64,000 nucleotides of DNA, taken from positions 1,116,001 through 1,180,000 of the forward strand of contig NZ_BLKZ01000001.1 in NCBI RefSeq assembly GCF_010723575.1, given 5' to 3'. A model generated the notes under the pieces. That model worked only from the letters and a program-made list of their open reading frames with translations. It was not told the DNA's origin and searched no databases. This DNA comes from Mycobacterium bourgelatii. Lineage in GTDB: Bacteria > Actinomycetota > Actinomycetes > Mycobacteriales > Mycobacteriaceae. Positions 8,663 to 17,926 of this stretch are shown here, piece after piece. Positions within the stretch are counted from its first letter, which is position 1, and every line of letters begins with the position of its first letter. The position numbers and the translations under genes were made by a program.

Positions 8663-8726
8663 AAGTGGCATGCTGTTGCCAGGACTACTTCGATATATGT
8701 CTCATACCTTCGAAAGGAGCGGTCCC

Positions 8727-9161
8727 ATGTCTCGTATCCAACTCGCTCTTAACGTCGACGACCTCGACGCGGCGATCACGTTCTACAGCAAGCTTTTTGG
8801 CGCGCAGCCGGCCAAGGTCAAGCCTGGTTACGCGAACTTCGCGATTGCCGACCCGCCGCTCAAGCTTGTCCTGCTCGAAAACCCCGGGGCTGGCGGCAGT
8901 ATCAATCATCTTGGCGTTGAGGTGGCCTCCAGTGAGGCGGTGCGCGCCGAGACTGCCCGCCTCGTCGAGGAGGGTCTGATCACCGCGGAGGAGACCAACA
9001 CCACCTGTTGTTACGCCACTCAGGACAAGGTTTGGGCCACCGGACCGGGTGGCGAGAGCTGGGAGATCTACACGGTGCTAGCCGATTCCGAGGTCTTCGG
9101 CGCCGGAGCCGACCACTCGGCCGTGGACACCGCGGCCCCGTGTTGCAGCGGCGCCCGCTGA
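8727..9161 (+). CDS. cadI: CadI/ArsI-like vicinal-oxygen-chelate protein
   Basis: A 144-aa VOC (glyoxalase-fold) protein beginning MSRIQLALNVDDLDAAITFY, close to recalled cadmium-induced CadI and to ArsI C-As lyases that cleave organoarsenicals. The ArsI-type metal ligands are all visible: Q5, H61 (INHLG) and E113 (SWEIY). The vicinal thiols C94-C95 (TTCCYATQDKVW) that bind trivalent arsenic are present too. A second CC pair (C139-C140) lies at the tail. The ATG is preceded by AAAGGAG. An upstream in-frame start lies within the operator region and is rejected. Expression is probably metal-induced through the divergent ArsR. Confidence 0.88.
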   Translation: MSRIQLALNVDDLDAAITFYSKLFGAQPAKVKPGYANFAIADPPLKLVLLENPGAGGSINHLGVEVASSEAVRAETARLVEEGLITAEETNTTCCYATQDKVWATGPGGESWEIYTVLADSEVFGAGADHSAVDTAAPCCSGAR

Positions 9162-9172
9162 ATGCCGCGCGC

Positions 9173-9480
9173 CTAGGCCGGCCCGTTCACCCCGGGTAGG
9201 CCGAAGATCTTCCCGGCGGCACCACCGATGCCGCCGGGTTGGCCGAGGATGCCGGCGCCGCCGTCGCCCCATGGCAGCCCACCGTCACCACCGGGCCCGC
9301 CATCGCTGGTTTGGAACACTACGCCGACGGTCGCGCCGCCGTCGCCGCCCCGGCCACCGACGCCGACCAGCTGTCCGAGAACCCGCCGTAGCCGCCGTTG
9401 CCGACGTTGCTGCCGACGTCGCCGGCGCCACCATTCCGCTGACGCCTCATAACCGGCTGCGGACAGCACCTCCGTCGCCG
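9173..9480 (-). pseudogene. Decayed PE_PGRS tail fragment
   Basis: The reverse strand ends in a Gly-rich stretch (GGDGGLPWGDGGAGILGQP, then GKIFGLPGVNGPA and stop) typical of a PGRS C-terminus. Upstream the Gly-rich reading continues in a different frame (NGGAGDVGSNVGNGGYGGF), showing at least one frameshift. No PE domain precedes it. The left border is approximate. It lies 11 bp beyond the cadI-like gene. Confidence 0.55.
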
Positions 9481-9632
9481 AAGCCGCTGTGACGATGTTG
9501 GCCGCCCGGAGTGTCGTTTCAACCAACCCGCCACGCGGCCGCTAGCAGGTCCGGAGCAGCAAGTACGACGAACGGACGATCGTGCCCGCAACACCCCGAG
9601 CGTCACATCGCCGAAGCTCTCCGGGCCTCTAC

Positions 9633-9638
9633 TAGGCT
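9633..9638 (+). promoter_or_regulatory. -10 box TAGGCT for a leaderless transcript
   Basis: TAGGCT (TANNNT) lies 7 nt before the GTG start of the Rv3205c-like gene, and no ribosome site is present. This arrangement decides the start codon. Confidence 0.5.
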
Positions 9639-9645
9639 GACCGGT

Positions 9646-10500
9646 GTGACCGTCGAGCCACCGCCCGAGCATGTACTGGCGGCGTTCGGTTTGACCGGCG
9701 TGCAGCCCGTCTCATTGGGTGCCAACTGGGAAGGCGGTTGGCGATGCGGCGAGGTCGTGTTGTCGCTCGTGGCCGACCATGCCCGGGCCGCCTGGTCCGC
9801 GAGGGTTCGCGAGACGTTGTTCGTCGACGGTGTGCGCCTGGCGCGGCCGGTTCGCTCCACGGACGGCCGGTACGTTGTTTCGGGCTGGCGGGCAGACACC
9901 TTTGTCGCCGGGACCCCCGAGGCGCGCCACGATGAAGTCGTTTCGGCCGCTGTGCGTCTGCACGAGGCCACCGGCAAGCTGGAGCGCCCCCGCTTCTTGA
10001 CCCAGGGGCCAACCACGCCGTGGGCGGACGTCGATGTGTTCATAGCCGCCGACCGCGCCGCGTGGGAAGAACGGCCGCTGCAGTCGATCCCGCCGGGGGC
10101 GAGGACGGCCCCAGCGACCGCTGACACCGAGCGTTCGATCGAACTCATCAATCAGCTGGCCACGCTGCGCAAGCCGACCCGCAGCCCCAACCAGCTCGTG
10201 CATGGAGACCTGTACGGGACAGTCCTTTTCGTCGGTAGCGCCCCGCCCGGCATCACCGACATCACCCCCTACTGGCGCCCCGCATCCTGGGCGGCCGGCG
10301 TCGTGGTCGTCGATGCGTTGTCCTGGGGAGAGGCCGACGACGGTCTCATCGAACGATGGAGCGCGCTGCCGGAGTGGCCGCAGATGTTGTTGCGCGCCTT
10401 GATGTTTCGGTTGGCGGTGCATGCGCTGCACCCGCGCTCCACCGCCGAGGCGTTCCCGGGGCTGGCCCGCACCGCGGCGTTGGTGCGAATGGTGCTCTAG
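9646..10500 (+). CDS. Aminoglycoside-phosphotransferase-fold protein (TIGR02569; Rv3205c-like)
   Basis: A 284-aa actinobacterial protein of the TIGR02569 type, starting MTVEPPPEHVLAAFGLTG. It has a kinase-like (APH) look: an early GANWEGGWRCG segment, then HGDLYGTVLF (residues ~186-195) where APH enzymes have HGDxxxxN. The usual metal-binding Asn is replaced by Thr, so catalysis is uncertain. The later VVVDALSWGEAD could supply the DFG-equivalent Asp. The GTG start is supported by the -10 box in front. Its stop codon overlaps that of the convergent alkyltransferase-like gene by 4 bp (CTAG). No function is established. Confidence 0.78.
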   Translation: MTVEPPPEHVLAAFGLTGVQPVSLGANWEGGWRCGEVVLSLVADHARAAWSARVRETLFVDGVRLARPVRSTDGRYVVSGWRADTFVAGTPEARHDEVVSAAVRLHEATGKLERPRFLTQGPTTPWADVDVFIAADRAAWEERPLQSIPPGARTAPATADTERSIELINQLATLRKPTRSPNQLVHGDLYGTVLFVGSAPPGITDITPYWRPASWAAGVVVVDALSWGEADDGLIERWSALPEWPQMLLRALMFRLAVHALHPRSTAEAFPGLARTAALVRMVL

Positions 10501-10808
10501 GGCTTGTCCGTCGGGAATTCGTAGCGTACTTCGCTCAACGCCACCTTGCCGTCGACGGCCAAAACTCCTTCTGCCCGCAGCAGTTCCAATTGCCGGGAGG
10601 TCAGGTGCCGTGCCGGCCGTCCCGAGGCCGTGATCACCCGGTGCCAAGGCAGGTCCGAAGAGTCGGTCCGCATGATCCAGCCAACAATCCGCGGGCTGGA
10701 AAGCCCTGCGACGGCTGCGATGTCACCGTAGGTCGAAACCTTGCCCGGCGGAATGGCCGCAACCAGCGAGCGCACCAGTTCCACCTGTTCGTCAGTGATC
10801 TGGGCCAT
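10497..10808 (-). CDS. Alkyltransferase-like (ATL) DNA-repair protein
   Basis: A 103-aa protein with only the DNA-binding/active-site domain of O6-alkylguanine alkyltransferases. The active-site motif PCHRV of true MGMT enzymes reads P54-W55-H56-R57-V58 here. The acceptor Cys is therefore replaced by Trp, which defines ATL proteins. These bind alkylated guanine, flip it and recruit nucleotide excision repair instead of removing the alkyl group. Other features are PPGKVSTYGDIA (helix-turn region) and SSPRIVGW (Arg finger). Recalled counterpart Rv3204. It follows lipV by 1 bp and is translationally coupled with it. Confidence 0.9.
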   Translation of the reverse strand: MAQITDEQVELVRSLVAAIPPGKVSTYGDIAAVAGLSSPRIVGWIMRTDSSDLPWHRVITASGRPARHLTSRQLELLRAEGVLAVDGKVALSEVRYEFPTDKP

Positions 10809-10809
10809 G

Positions 10810-11595
10810 TCAGCGTTCCTTCAGATAGCCCCGGATCAGCGTTGCGACTTCGGCGGGCTTGGCCTGCGGGATCATGTGGCCGCATTCGAAATCCAGCAGT
10901 TCGAAATCGGTTCCCAGTCGTCGTCGAAGCGCCGCCACCAGCTCGTCGCTGACGTACTGCGGATCGGACTTGGCGGCGCGCACCAATGTGGTTGCCGTTC
11001 CCGTCGGTGGCAACGCAGGATCGCGAGCCAATTCACTCCAATAGCACACCATCGCGGCGAGGTTCATCCGCCAAGTACAGCGCCCGTTCGGCAACATGAC
11101 GAGATGCTCTTCTAGTTCGGCGTCGAGAACCGCCGGGTCCACGTCCGACCAAGCGCCGAAAGCTTTTTCGGCCCGGGCCTCGGCCGCGTCGGTGTAATCC
11201 GGATAAGAAATCATCGCATCGACGACCTCGCGCACCCGGTCACCGTCCAGCCCGACTGCCGGGTCCAACAGGACCAGCGCAGCAACCAGGTCCGGACGGG
11301 AGGCGGCGAACTGCAAGGCGATAGCGCCGCCGAACGAGTGCCCCACCACCACGACCGGACCAGCGCCCTGGTCATCGACTAAGGCGGCCAATGCCGCAAC
11401 ATTGGCGTCGATGCTCCACGGTGCGGCCCACGACGAGCGCCCGTGTCCAAGTAGATCCGGTGCGGCGATGGAGATTTCGGGCAAGTAGCCGGCAAGCAAC
11501 TCCCATGCTCGGCCGTGCTCCGTCACGCCGTGGATCGGCAGCACTTGCACTGGGCCACTGGGTCCGAAGCGGTGTACGTGCAGGTCGGCGGTCAC
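10810..11595 (-). CDS. lipV: Alpha/beta-hydrolase, esterase/lipase LipV
   Basis: A 261-aa alpha/beta hydrolase with oxyanion segment PIHGVTEHG, nucleophile elbow GHSFGG (Ser at about 87), and a late FECGHMIP that supplies the catalytic His. It hydrolyses esters or lipids, and the natural substrate is unknown. The GTG beginning MTADLHVHRFG was chosen because upstream in-frame codons read as non-protein and recalled LipV (224 aa) is short. An ATG-initiated 291-aa form is possible. It forms an operon with the ATL gene, stop and start being separated by one base. Confidence 0.85.
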   Translation of the reverse strand: MTADLHVHRFGPSGPVQVLPIHGVTEHGRAWELLAGYLPEISIAAPDLLGHGRSSWAAPWSIDANVAALAALVDDQGAGPVVVVGHSFGGAIALQFAASRPDLVAALVLLDPAVGLDGDRVREVVDAMISYPDYTDAAEARAEKAFGAWSDVDPAVLDAELEEHLVMLPNGRCTWRMNLAAMVCYWSELARDPALPPTGTATTLVRAAKSDPQYVSDELVAALRRRLGTDFELLDFECGHMIPQAKPAEVATLIRGYLKER

Positions 11596-11767
11596 CCGTC
11601 GATAATGCCAGCACTGGTGGCGCATCCTGGTAATCGCTACTTTTGACAGTGACATGGTCCATATCGCCGGCTCCGTGGAGCGCACCGCAGCACCTGCAAT
11701 TGCCTGACATTGCTAACGGCGCGCGATATGGTCTGGCGGTGCTTGCAGGTTGCTCTGGGAGGGCTAG

Positions 11768-13813
11768 TTGGGAAGGACGTCGTTCGGCAGGTACCAGCTG
11801 ATTGAGGTGCTGGGCCGGGGCGGAATGGGCGAGGTGTGGCGCGCTCATGACACCGTCACCGATCGAATCGTTGCGCTCAAGATCCTGCCCGCTCAACTCT
11901 CCCACGACCACGTGTTCCAACAGCGGTTCCGTCGCGAAGCGCACGCGGCGGCGCGATTGAGCAACCCGCACCTGATCCCGATCCATACCTATGGGGAAAT
12001 CAACGGGCGTCTATACGTGGACATGCGCCTGATCGAGGGGCGCGACCTACAGGAGGAGTTGGGCCGCGGGCCACTGCCGCCCGAGCGGGCGGTAGGCATC
12101 ATCGACCAGATAGCCAAGGCGCTGCACTCCGCGCACAACGCCGGGCTGCTGCACCGGGATGTCAAGCCGTCCAACATCCTGCTCGACAATGACGACTTCG
12201 CCTACCTGATCGACTTCGGAATTGCGCGCGCGACAGGCGAACTGGCCTTGACGGCGGCCGGCGACGTGGTCGGTACCTCGCACTACATGGCCCCGGAGCG
12301 GTTCGGCGGCACACGAATCGACACCAGGGCGGACATCTACTCCCTGGCCTGTGTGCTCTACGTGTCCCTGGCCGCCCAGCACCCCTTTCCAGGTGACACC
12401 CTTGAGGAACAGATCACCGGCCACCTCAAGTTGCCGCCGCCGCGACCGACGGTGACGAATCCCGGGTTGCCCGCGGGCTTCGACACGGTAATCGCCAAGG
12501 GCATGGCCAAGAACCCCGATGATCGTTACGACACCGCGGCCGAGTTTGCCCGGGCAGCGCATGAGGCTCTCCACACGCCGCCACGTCAGGCTTCCTTCCG
12601 GGCGCCCTCGGGCGCCTACGGCCGCGGGAGCGCCCCCGCGCGTCCGGACATCTACGTTCCCCCACGCCCCGAGATCCGGGTTCCACCGCCGGCGCCACGC
12701 CCACCTGCCCCACGCCCACCTGCCCCACGCCCACCGGCCCCACAACCGCCGCCCCCACAACGGATGGCCCCGCCACCCACCCCGCCGCCCTCCCCGTCGC
12801 CGGGTCCCATGGACTCCCCGCCGACCTTGCGCCGTCCGCTGCCGCCTATATACCCGTCGCCGGGGCGAGAACCCCCGGGGGCTGCCCACCCGTCCGAGGG
12901 GTTACAGCCGTCGGCGCCGCCGGTCTCCCAGCCGCCGTCTCGGCCGCCGTCACGGCCCTGGTGGCGCCGTAAGGCCGTGACTATCCCGGCTGCTGTCCTG
13001 ATAGCGGTTGCTGCGACGGTGACGGCGGTGGTCATGAGCGGTTCGGGTACGGAAAGCAAGGAACCGAAGCAGGTGACGTTGCCGTTCACCGACTTGCGCG
13101 AGCCGCAGGGTCTGTCGGTAGACGGTGGCGGCACGGTCTACGTCGCCGACACCGAACACAACCGGATCATGGCGCTGCCCGCGGGTTCGTCGACGCCGAT
13201 CCAACTGCCGTTCAAGGGACTGCATTTTCCGACCGGCGTTACCGCCGACAACACCGGCACGGTCTACGTCAACGACGCCGGTAACAAGCGGGTTGTGGTG
13301 CTGCCTTCCGGATCGAAGGACCAACGCGATCTGCCCTTCACCGACTTGGAAAATCCGACCGGTCTCTCGGTAGACAAGAGCGGCACGGTGTATGTGGCCG
13401 ATACGGCCAAAAATCGTGTGGTGGCGCTGTTCCCCGGATCGAACACCCAGATTGTGCTGCCGTTCACCGATCTCAAAGAGCCGACCGGTTTGGTGGTGAA
13501 CAACGGCGGCACCGTTTACGTGGCCGACGGTGGTCATGACCGGGTGTTGGCTTTACCGCCCGATTCGAAAGTGCAAGAGCCGTTGCCGTTCAAGGGTCTG
13601 AAGCAACCCGGTGGTGTCACCGTGGACAGGGACGGCACGGTGTACGTCAACGACACAGGTAACAACCGCACACTCAAACTTCCATTCGGTGCCACGGAGC
13701 AGATCGAGCTGCATTTCCACGGACTCGACACCCCCTGGGGCCTGGCGGTCGCCAACAACGGCACCGTCTACGTCGGCGGGCGCAACAGCCAGATCGTGGC
13801 GCTCCAGCAGTAA
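11768..13813 (+). CDS. PknD-like Ser/Thr protein kinase with extracellular NHL beta-propeller
   Basis: A 681-aa receptor kinase. The cytoplasmic kinase domain (about 8-275) has the P-loop GRGGMGEV, VALKIL, catalytic HRDVKPSN (H129-R130-D131), DFG and YMAPERF. A Pro-rich juxtamembrane linker (about 285-395) leads to one transmembrane helix (about 402-423). Outside are six ~42-residue NHL repeats (pattern LPF..L..P.GL.V...GTVYVAD), as in the six-blade PknD sensor. The start is TTG with GGGAGG just upstream. It looks like a PknD paralogue, and recalled M. tuberculosis order has no kinase between lipV and adnA. It is followed 96 bp later by a DUF6159 membrane gene. Confidence 0.9.
   Translation: MGRTSFGRYQLIEVLGRGGMGEVWRAHDTVTDRIVALKILPAQLSHDHVFQQRFRREAHAAARLSNPHLIPIHTYGEINGRLYVDMRLIEGRDLQEELGRGPLPPERAVGIIDQIAKALHSAHNAGLLHRDVKPSNILLDNDDFAYLIDFGIARATGELALTAAGDVVGTSHYMAPERFGGTRIDTRADIYSLACVLYVSLAAQHPFPGDTLEEQITGHLKLPPPRPTVTNPGLPAGFDTVIAKGMAKNPDDRYDTAAEFARAAHEALHTPPRQASFRAPSGAYGRGSAPARPDIYVPPRPEIRVPPPAPRPPAPRPPAPRPPAPQPPPPQRMAPPPTPPPSPSPGPMDSPPTLRRPLPPIYPSPGREPPGAAHPSEGLQPSAPPVSQPPSRPPSRPWWRRKAVTIPAAVLIAVAATVTAVVMSGSGTESKEPKQVTLPFTDLREPQGLSVDGGGTVYVADTEHNRIMALPAGSSTPIQLPFKGLHFPTGVTADNTGTVYVNDAGNKRVVVLPSGSKDQRDLPFTDLENPTGLSVDKSGTVYVADTAKNRVVALFPGSNTQIVLPFTDLKEPTGLVVNNGGTVYVADGGHDRVLALPPDSKVQEPLPFKGLKQPGGVTVDRDGTVYVNDTGNNRTLKLPFGATEQIELHFHGLDTPWGLAVANNGTVYVGGRNSQIVALQQ
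12693..12737 (+). repeat. 15-bp tandem repeat in kinase linker
   Basis: Three near-identical units of CCCCACGCCCACCTG encode repeated PAPRP in the juxtamembrane linker of the PknD-like kinase. The repeat is in frame and a likely site of length variation between strains. Confidence 0.75.
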
Positions 13814-13909
13814 CACACTTGATGTCTTTGTCCGACAATGGCATTCATCGGGCCTATCGAAGGCTCGGCGAAGCGATACTATTCCGCGTACAACTTTTCA
13901 GGAGCATCC

Positions 13910-14752
13910 ATGGGCAGGATCGAGCGTGGCTGGGCTTTGACCAAGCAGAGCTGGAGGGTGCTGAAGAGCGACGTCTCGCTCGCGATATTCCCGGTACTTT
14001 CAACCATTTTCGGAACACTAGCCGTGCTCACGATCGGGGGATCGGCACTGCTGGCCCGAGGCGCGTTCGATGGCCGTCCCCTGGATCAACGTGACCCCGT
14101 TCTCTACGCAGCCGGACTGGCAATCGCATACGTGTCGACGTTTATCGCCATCTTCTTCAACGTGGCACTCGCCGCCTGCGCGGTGCGCTCGATGCGCGGC
14201 GAGGACACCAAACTCAGCGAAGGCATCGCGGCCGCCGCCAGTCGCATCGGTCCCATCCTCGGCTGGACCTTCGTCGCGACAACGGTCGGGTTGATCCTGA
14301 AAGCGCTCGAGAAGCGTTTTGGGGTGCTCGGCGATATCGCGGTTTGGCTGGCCGGCGCGGCCTGGTCCGTCGCAACATTTTTCGTCATCCCAGTGGTCGC
14401 ACTCGAAGGCACCGGGCCCATCCGGTCACTGAAACGCTCGGCGACGGTCGTGAAGGCGCGATGGGGTGAGGGGGCGACCGGAGCGGCCGCGATCGGTGTG
14501 GTGACTTTCTTGTCCGTTCTGGCGATCGCGGTTGTCGGCGGTGGAGTTGGTGCGGCCCTGGTAGCGGTCCGGCTGTGGCCGCTCGGCGTCGTGGTGCTGG
14601 CCGCCGCGGTGCTGGGCATCATCGTCGTCTCGTTCCTTTCGAGCGCGCTGAGCCAGATCTTCCGCGTCGCCGTCTATCAGTACGCCGTCGACGGTCGCGC
14701 GCCGGGCGGATTCGACCACAACCTGCTGCAGCAAGCATTCGTGCGGCAGTAG
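13910..14752 (+). CDS. DUF6159-type polytopic membrane protein
   Basis: A 280-aa integral membrane protein with about six hydrophobic helices (VSLAIFPVLSTIFGTLAVL, YAAGLAIAYVSTFIAIFFNVAL, and others), starting MGRIERGWALTKQSWRVLK. The N-terminal amphipathic stretch and the GPIRSLKRSATVVKARWGE loop resemble the DUF6159/YciC-like family of unknown function. The ATG has CAGGAG about 6 nt upstream. An earlier in-frame ATG would add 24 residues without such a site. It follows the PknD-like kinase and could be its partner or target, but that is only positional. Confidence 0.75.
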   Translation: MGRIERGWALTKQSWRVLKSDVSLAIFPVLSTIFGTLAVLTIGGSALLARGAFDGRPLDQRDPVLYAAGLAIAYVSTFIAIFFNVALAACAVRSMRGEDTKLSEGIAAAASRIGPILGWTFVATTVGLILKALEKRFGVLGDIAVWLAGAAWSVATFFVIPVVALEGTGPIRSLKRSATVVKARWGEGATGAAAIGVVTFLSVLAIAVVGGGVGAALVAVRLWPLGVVVLAAAVLGIIVVSFLSSALSQIFRVAVYQYAVDGRAPGGFDHNLLQQAFVRQ

Positions 14753-14791
14753 TCGGGCCGACTTGTCGTACCCCCGTGGTTGCATGCCGCT

Positions 14792-17700
14792 ATGTCATTC
14801 ACGTGGGGTGCGGAAGCGCAGGCCGTTCTGGCGCCTGGCGCGCGCGGCGTGGTGCGTGTCCTTGGCGGCCCGGGGACCGGTAAGAGCAGCCTGTTGATCG
14901 ACGCCGCGGTCGCGCACATCAGCGACGGCGTCGATCCCGAATCGGTTCTGCTGCTTAGCGGCTTGGGTCGGCTGGGGACACGGGCGCGCAGCACATTGAC
15001 GACGAAGTTGCTGCGTGCGCACGGCAGTGGTCGCGCTCTCGCGGCGGTCCGCGAGCCGTTGGTGCGCAGTGTGCACAGCTATGCCTACGCCGTGCTGCGG
15101 CGCGCCGCCGAACGCACGGGTGATGCGCCCCCGCGGCTGATCACCAGCGCCGAGCAGGACGCGATCATCCGCGAACTGCTGGCCGGTGATCTCGAAGACG
15201 GCCCCACGGCCGGGACGGCGTGGCCGGCACATCTGCTGCCCGCCTTGAGTACCGCGGGTTTTGCCGCTGAGTTGCGAAACCTCCTGGCGCGCTGCGCCGA
15301 ACGGGGTGTCGACCCTCAGGAGCTGGAACGGCTGGGGCGACGGTCCGGCCGTCCGGAATGGACCGCCGCCGGCCAATTCGCCCAGCAGTACGAGCAGGTG
15401 ATGCTGCTTCGTGCGGCGGTGGGCACGGCGACCCCCAACGCGAGTGCGCCGGCGCTGGGCGCCGCCGAGCTGGTCGGGGCCACCCTGGAGGCTTTCGCCG
15501 TCGACCCGGAGCTGCTGGCGGCCGAACGTGCCCGTATCCGTGTCCTGTTGGTCGACGACGCCCAGCAGCTCGACCCTCAGGCGGCGCGCCTGGTCCGGGT
15601 GCTGGCGGCGGGGACGGAGCTAGCACTCATCGTCGGCGACCCGAACCAGGCGGTGTTCGGGTTCCGGGGTGGCGAGCACGGAGGATTGCTCAGCGACGAG
15701 ACCCCTGCGGTGACCTTGACTTCGTCGTATCGGTGCGCTCCGGCCGTCGCGCAGGTAGTCAGTGGCATCGCCCGACGCCTGCCGGGCAGCAGCGCGGGAA
15801 GGCAGATTGAGGGCACGACAGGCGATTCCGGATCGGTGGAGGCGCGTCTGGCGGCGTCCGCGCACGCGGAGGCGGCCCTGATCGCGGACACACTGCGGCG
15901 GGCGCATCTCGTTGACGGCATTCCGTGGTCGCAGATGGCCGTGATCGTCCGGTCCGTGCCGCGAGCCGCTTCGCGGTTGCCGCGGGCGTTGGCCGCCGCA
16001 GGTGTTCCGGTCGCGAGTCCGGCGATCGGCGGATCGTTGTCGGAGGAACCAGCGGCGCGGGCACTGCTCACCGTCCTGGCGGCCACGGCGGACGGGTTGA
16101 CCGGAGATCAGGCGTTGGCACTGGTTACGGGTCCGATCGGCCGGGTCGACCCGGTCTCGCTGCGCCAGCTGCGCCGAACACTGCGACGTGCCCAGCCGGA
16201 TTCTCCTACAGGCAAGTTCGGCGATCTGCTGGCCGAGACGCTGAGCGGCGACTCGCCGCTGTCCGGTCCGCAGGCCGCCGCACTGCGCCGGGTGCGCGCC
16301 GTCCTGGCGGCGGCCGACCGTTGTCACCGCGAGGGGAACGACCCGCGCTACACCTTGTGGGCAGCCTGGCACCGGTCGGGTCTGCAACGTCGTTGGCTGA
16401 CGGCAAGCGAGCGCGGCGGACCGGCCGGGGCCCAGGCCACTCGGGATCTGGAAACCGTGACCGCGCTGTTCGACATCACCGACCAGTACGTGTCACGCAC
16501 GTCGGGTGCGTCGCTGCGCGGGCTCGTCGAGCATGTCGGCTCATTGCAGCTGCCCAACCCCAACCGCGAGCCGGAATCGCCGAAAGAGCAGGTCAAAGTA
16601 CTCAGCGCGCACGCCGCCCTGGGACATGAGTGGGATCTGGTCATTCTGGCCGGCCTGCAAGAGGGGCTGTGGCCCAACACGATTCCGCGTGGTGGCGTGC
16701 TGGCCACCCAACGGCTGCTCGACGAGCTTGACGGGCTCACCGAGGACGCCTCGGTGCGGGCGCCGGTGCTGGCCGAGGAACGGCGCCTGCTGGTCGCGGC
16801 GTTGGGTCGGGCCAGGCGCCGGGTACTGGTGACTGCCGTCGACAGCGAAACCGGCGGCGGCGCCCAAGAGGGCGAGTTGCCGTCGGCGTTCTTCTTCGAA
16901 ATCGCCGCGCTATCCGGGTGCGACACCGAACCCGCTGAGGTGCAAGCCGTATCGGCTCCGCGTGTATTGTCGGCCGCCGCGATGGTGGGTCGGTTGCGCA
17001 GCGTGGTGTGCGCACCGGCCGGTGCGGTGGATGACGCCACCCGTGCCTGTGCCGCAGCGCAATTGGCGCGGTTGGCCAAAGCCGGTGTGCCGGGCGCGGA
17101 TCCGGCCGGATGGCACGGCCTGATCCCGGTCAGCACCAGCGCCCCGCTCTGCGGTGCCGGCGACACCGTCACCTTGACACCCTCGACGTTGCAGACAATC
17201 GGCGACTGCCCGTTGCGCTGGCTCGCCGAACGGCACGGTGGCGCGGACGCGCGCGAAATGCGTTCCGCCATAGGGTCGCTGGTGCACGCGCTGATCGCCG
17301 AACCGAACAAGGGTGAATCGCAGCTGCTGACCGAGCTGGAAAGGGCCTGGGAACATTTGCCTTTCGATGCGAAGTGGCATTCGAACAACGAGCTTGCGCG
17401 CCACCGAGCCATGATCCAGGCCTTCGTCGACTGGCGGGCGCAAACCCGCGCCGAGTTGACCGAAGTGGGCGTCGAGGTCGACGTCGACGGAATACTCCCG
17501 GCACCCGAAGGCGATGGTCGCCAGGTGCGGCTGCGTGGACGCGTCGACCGCCTCGAGCGCGACGCCGCCGGCCGCCTGGTGATCGTCGACGTCAAGACCG
17601 GCAAGTCGCCGGTGACCAAGGACGACGCGCAGCAGCACGCTCAGCTGGCGGTGTATCAGCTTGCGGTTGCCGAAGGTCTGGTCCCCGCTGGTGACGAACC

Positions 17701-17926
17701 GGGCGGCGCGCGCCTGGTCTATCCCGCCCGGACCGGGGCGGGCGGCGTCGCCCAGCGTGAGCAGGATCCCCTGACCCCAGCCGCCCGCGAGGAATGGCGA
17801 AACCGTGTGCGGCAGGCAGCCGAAGCGACGGCCGGCCCGCAATTCATCGCCCGGCGCAACGAGGGGTGCTCGCACTGCCCCGTACGTCCGAACTGCCCGG
17901 CTTACCCCGACGGGTCACAGCAGTGA
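14792..17926 (+). CDS. adnA: AdnA, helicase-nuclease subunit of the AdnAB double-strand-break resection complex
   Basis: AdnA pairs with AdnB to form the mycobacterial end-resecting motor-nuclease. The 1044-aa protein opens MSFTWGAEAQAVLAPG. Its Walker A reads GGPGTGKSS (25-33), Walker B VLLVDDAQQLD, and a QxxFxFRGG-type element (NQAVFGFRGG) and SYRC follow. The C-terminal RecB-like nuclease has RGRVDRLE and VIVDVKTGKSP, and ends with CSHCPVRPNCP, part of the iron-sulfur cysteine set. The AdnA ATPase motifs deviate from UvrD (DDAQ for DEXQ), which fits its known weaker motor role. I chose the ATG over a TTG 12 nt upstream. It overlaps adnB by 4 nt. Confidence 0.95.
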   Translation: MSFTWGAEAQAVLAPGARGVVRVLGGPGTGKSSLLIDAAVAHISDGVDPESVLLLSGLGRLGTRARSTLTTKLLRAHGSGRALAAVREPLVRSVHSYAYAVLRRAAERTGDAPPRLITSAEQDAIIRELLAGDLEDGPTAGTAWPAHLLPALSTAGFAAELRNLLARCAERGVDPQELERLGRRSGRPEWTAAGQFAQQYEQVMLLRAAVGTATPNASAPALGAAELVGATLEAFAVDPELLAAERARIRVLLVDDAQQLDPQAARLVRVLAAGTELALIVGDPNQAVFGFRGGEHGGLLSDETPAVTLTSSYRCAPAVAQVVSGIARRLPGSSAGRQIEGTTGDSGSVEARLAASAHAEAALIADTLRRAHLVDGIPWSQMAVIVRSVPRAASRLPRALAAAGVPVASPAIGGSLSEEPAARALLTVLAATADGLTGDQALALVTGPIGRVDPVSLRQLRRTLRRAQPDSPTGKFGDLLAETLSGDSPLSGPQAAALRRVRAVLAAADRCHREGNDPRYTLWAAWHRSGLQRRWLTASERGGPAGAQATRDLETVTALFDITDQYVSRTSGASLRGLVEHVGSLQLPNPNREPESPKEQVKVLSAHAALGHEWDLVILAGLQEGLWPNTIPRGGVLATQRLLDELDGLTEDASVRAPVLAEERRLLVAALGRARRRVLVTAVDSETGGGAQEGELPSAFFFEIAALSGCDTEPAEVQAVSAPRVLSAAAMVGRLRSVVCAPAGAVDDATRACAAAQLARLAKAGVPGADPAGWHGLIPVSTSAPLCGAGDTVTLTPSTLQTIGDCPLRWLAERHGGADAREMRSAIGSLVHALIAEPNKGESQLLTELERAWEHLPFDAKWHSNNELARHRAMIQAFVDWRAQTRAELTEVGVEVDVDGILPAPEGDGRQVRLRGRVDRLERDAAGRLVIVDVKTGKSPVTKDDAQQHAQLAVYQLAVAEGLVPAGDEPGGARLVYPARTGAGGVAQREQDPLTPAAREEWRNRVRQAAEATAGPQFIARRNEGCSHCPVRPNCPAYPDGSQQ

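Noticed and set aside
9511..9645. 45-residue extension of the Rv3205c-like protein
   Set aside because: It would include the -10 box and overlaps the decayed PGRS region; it does not resemble protein of the family.
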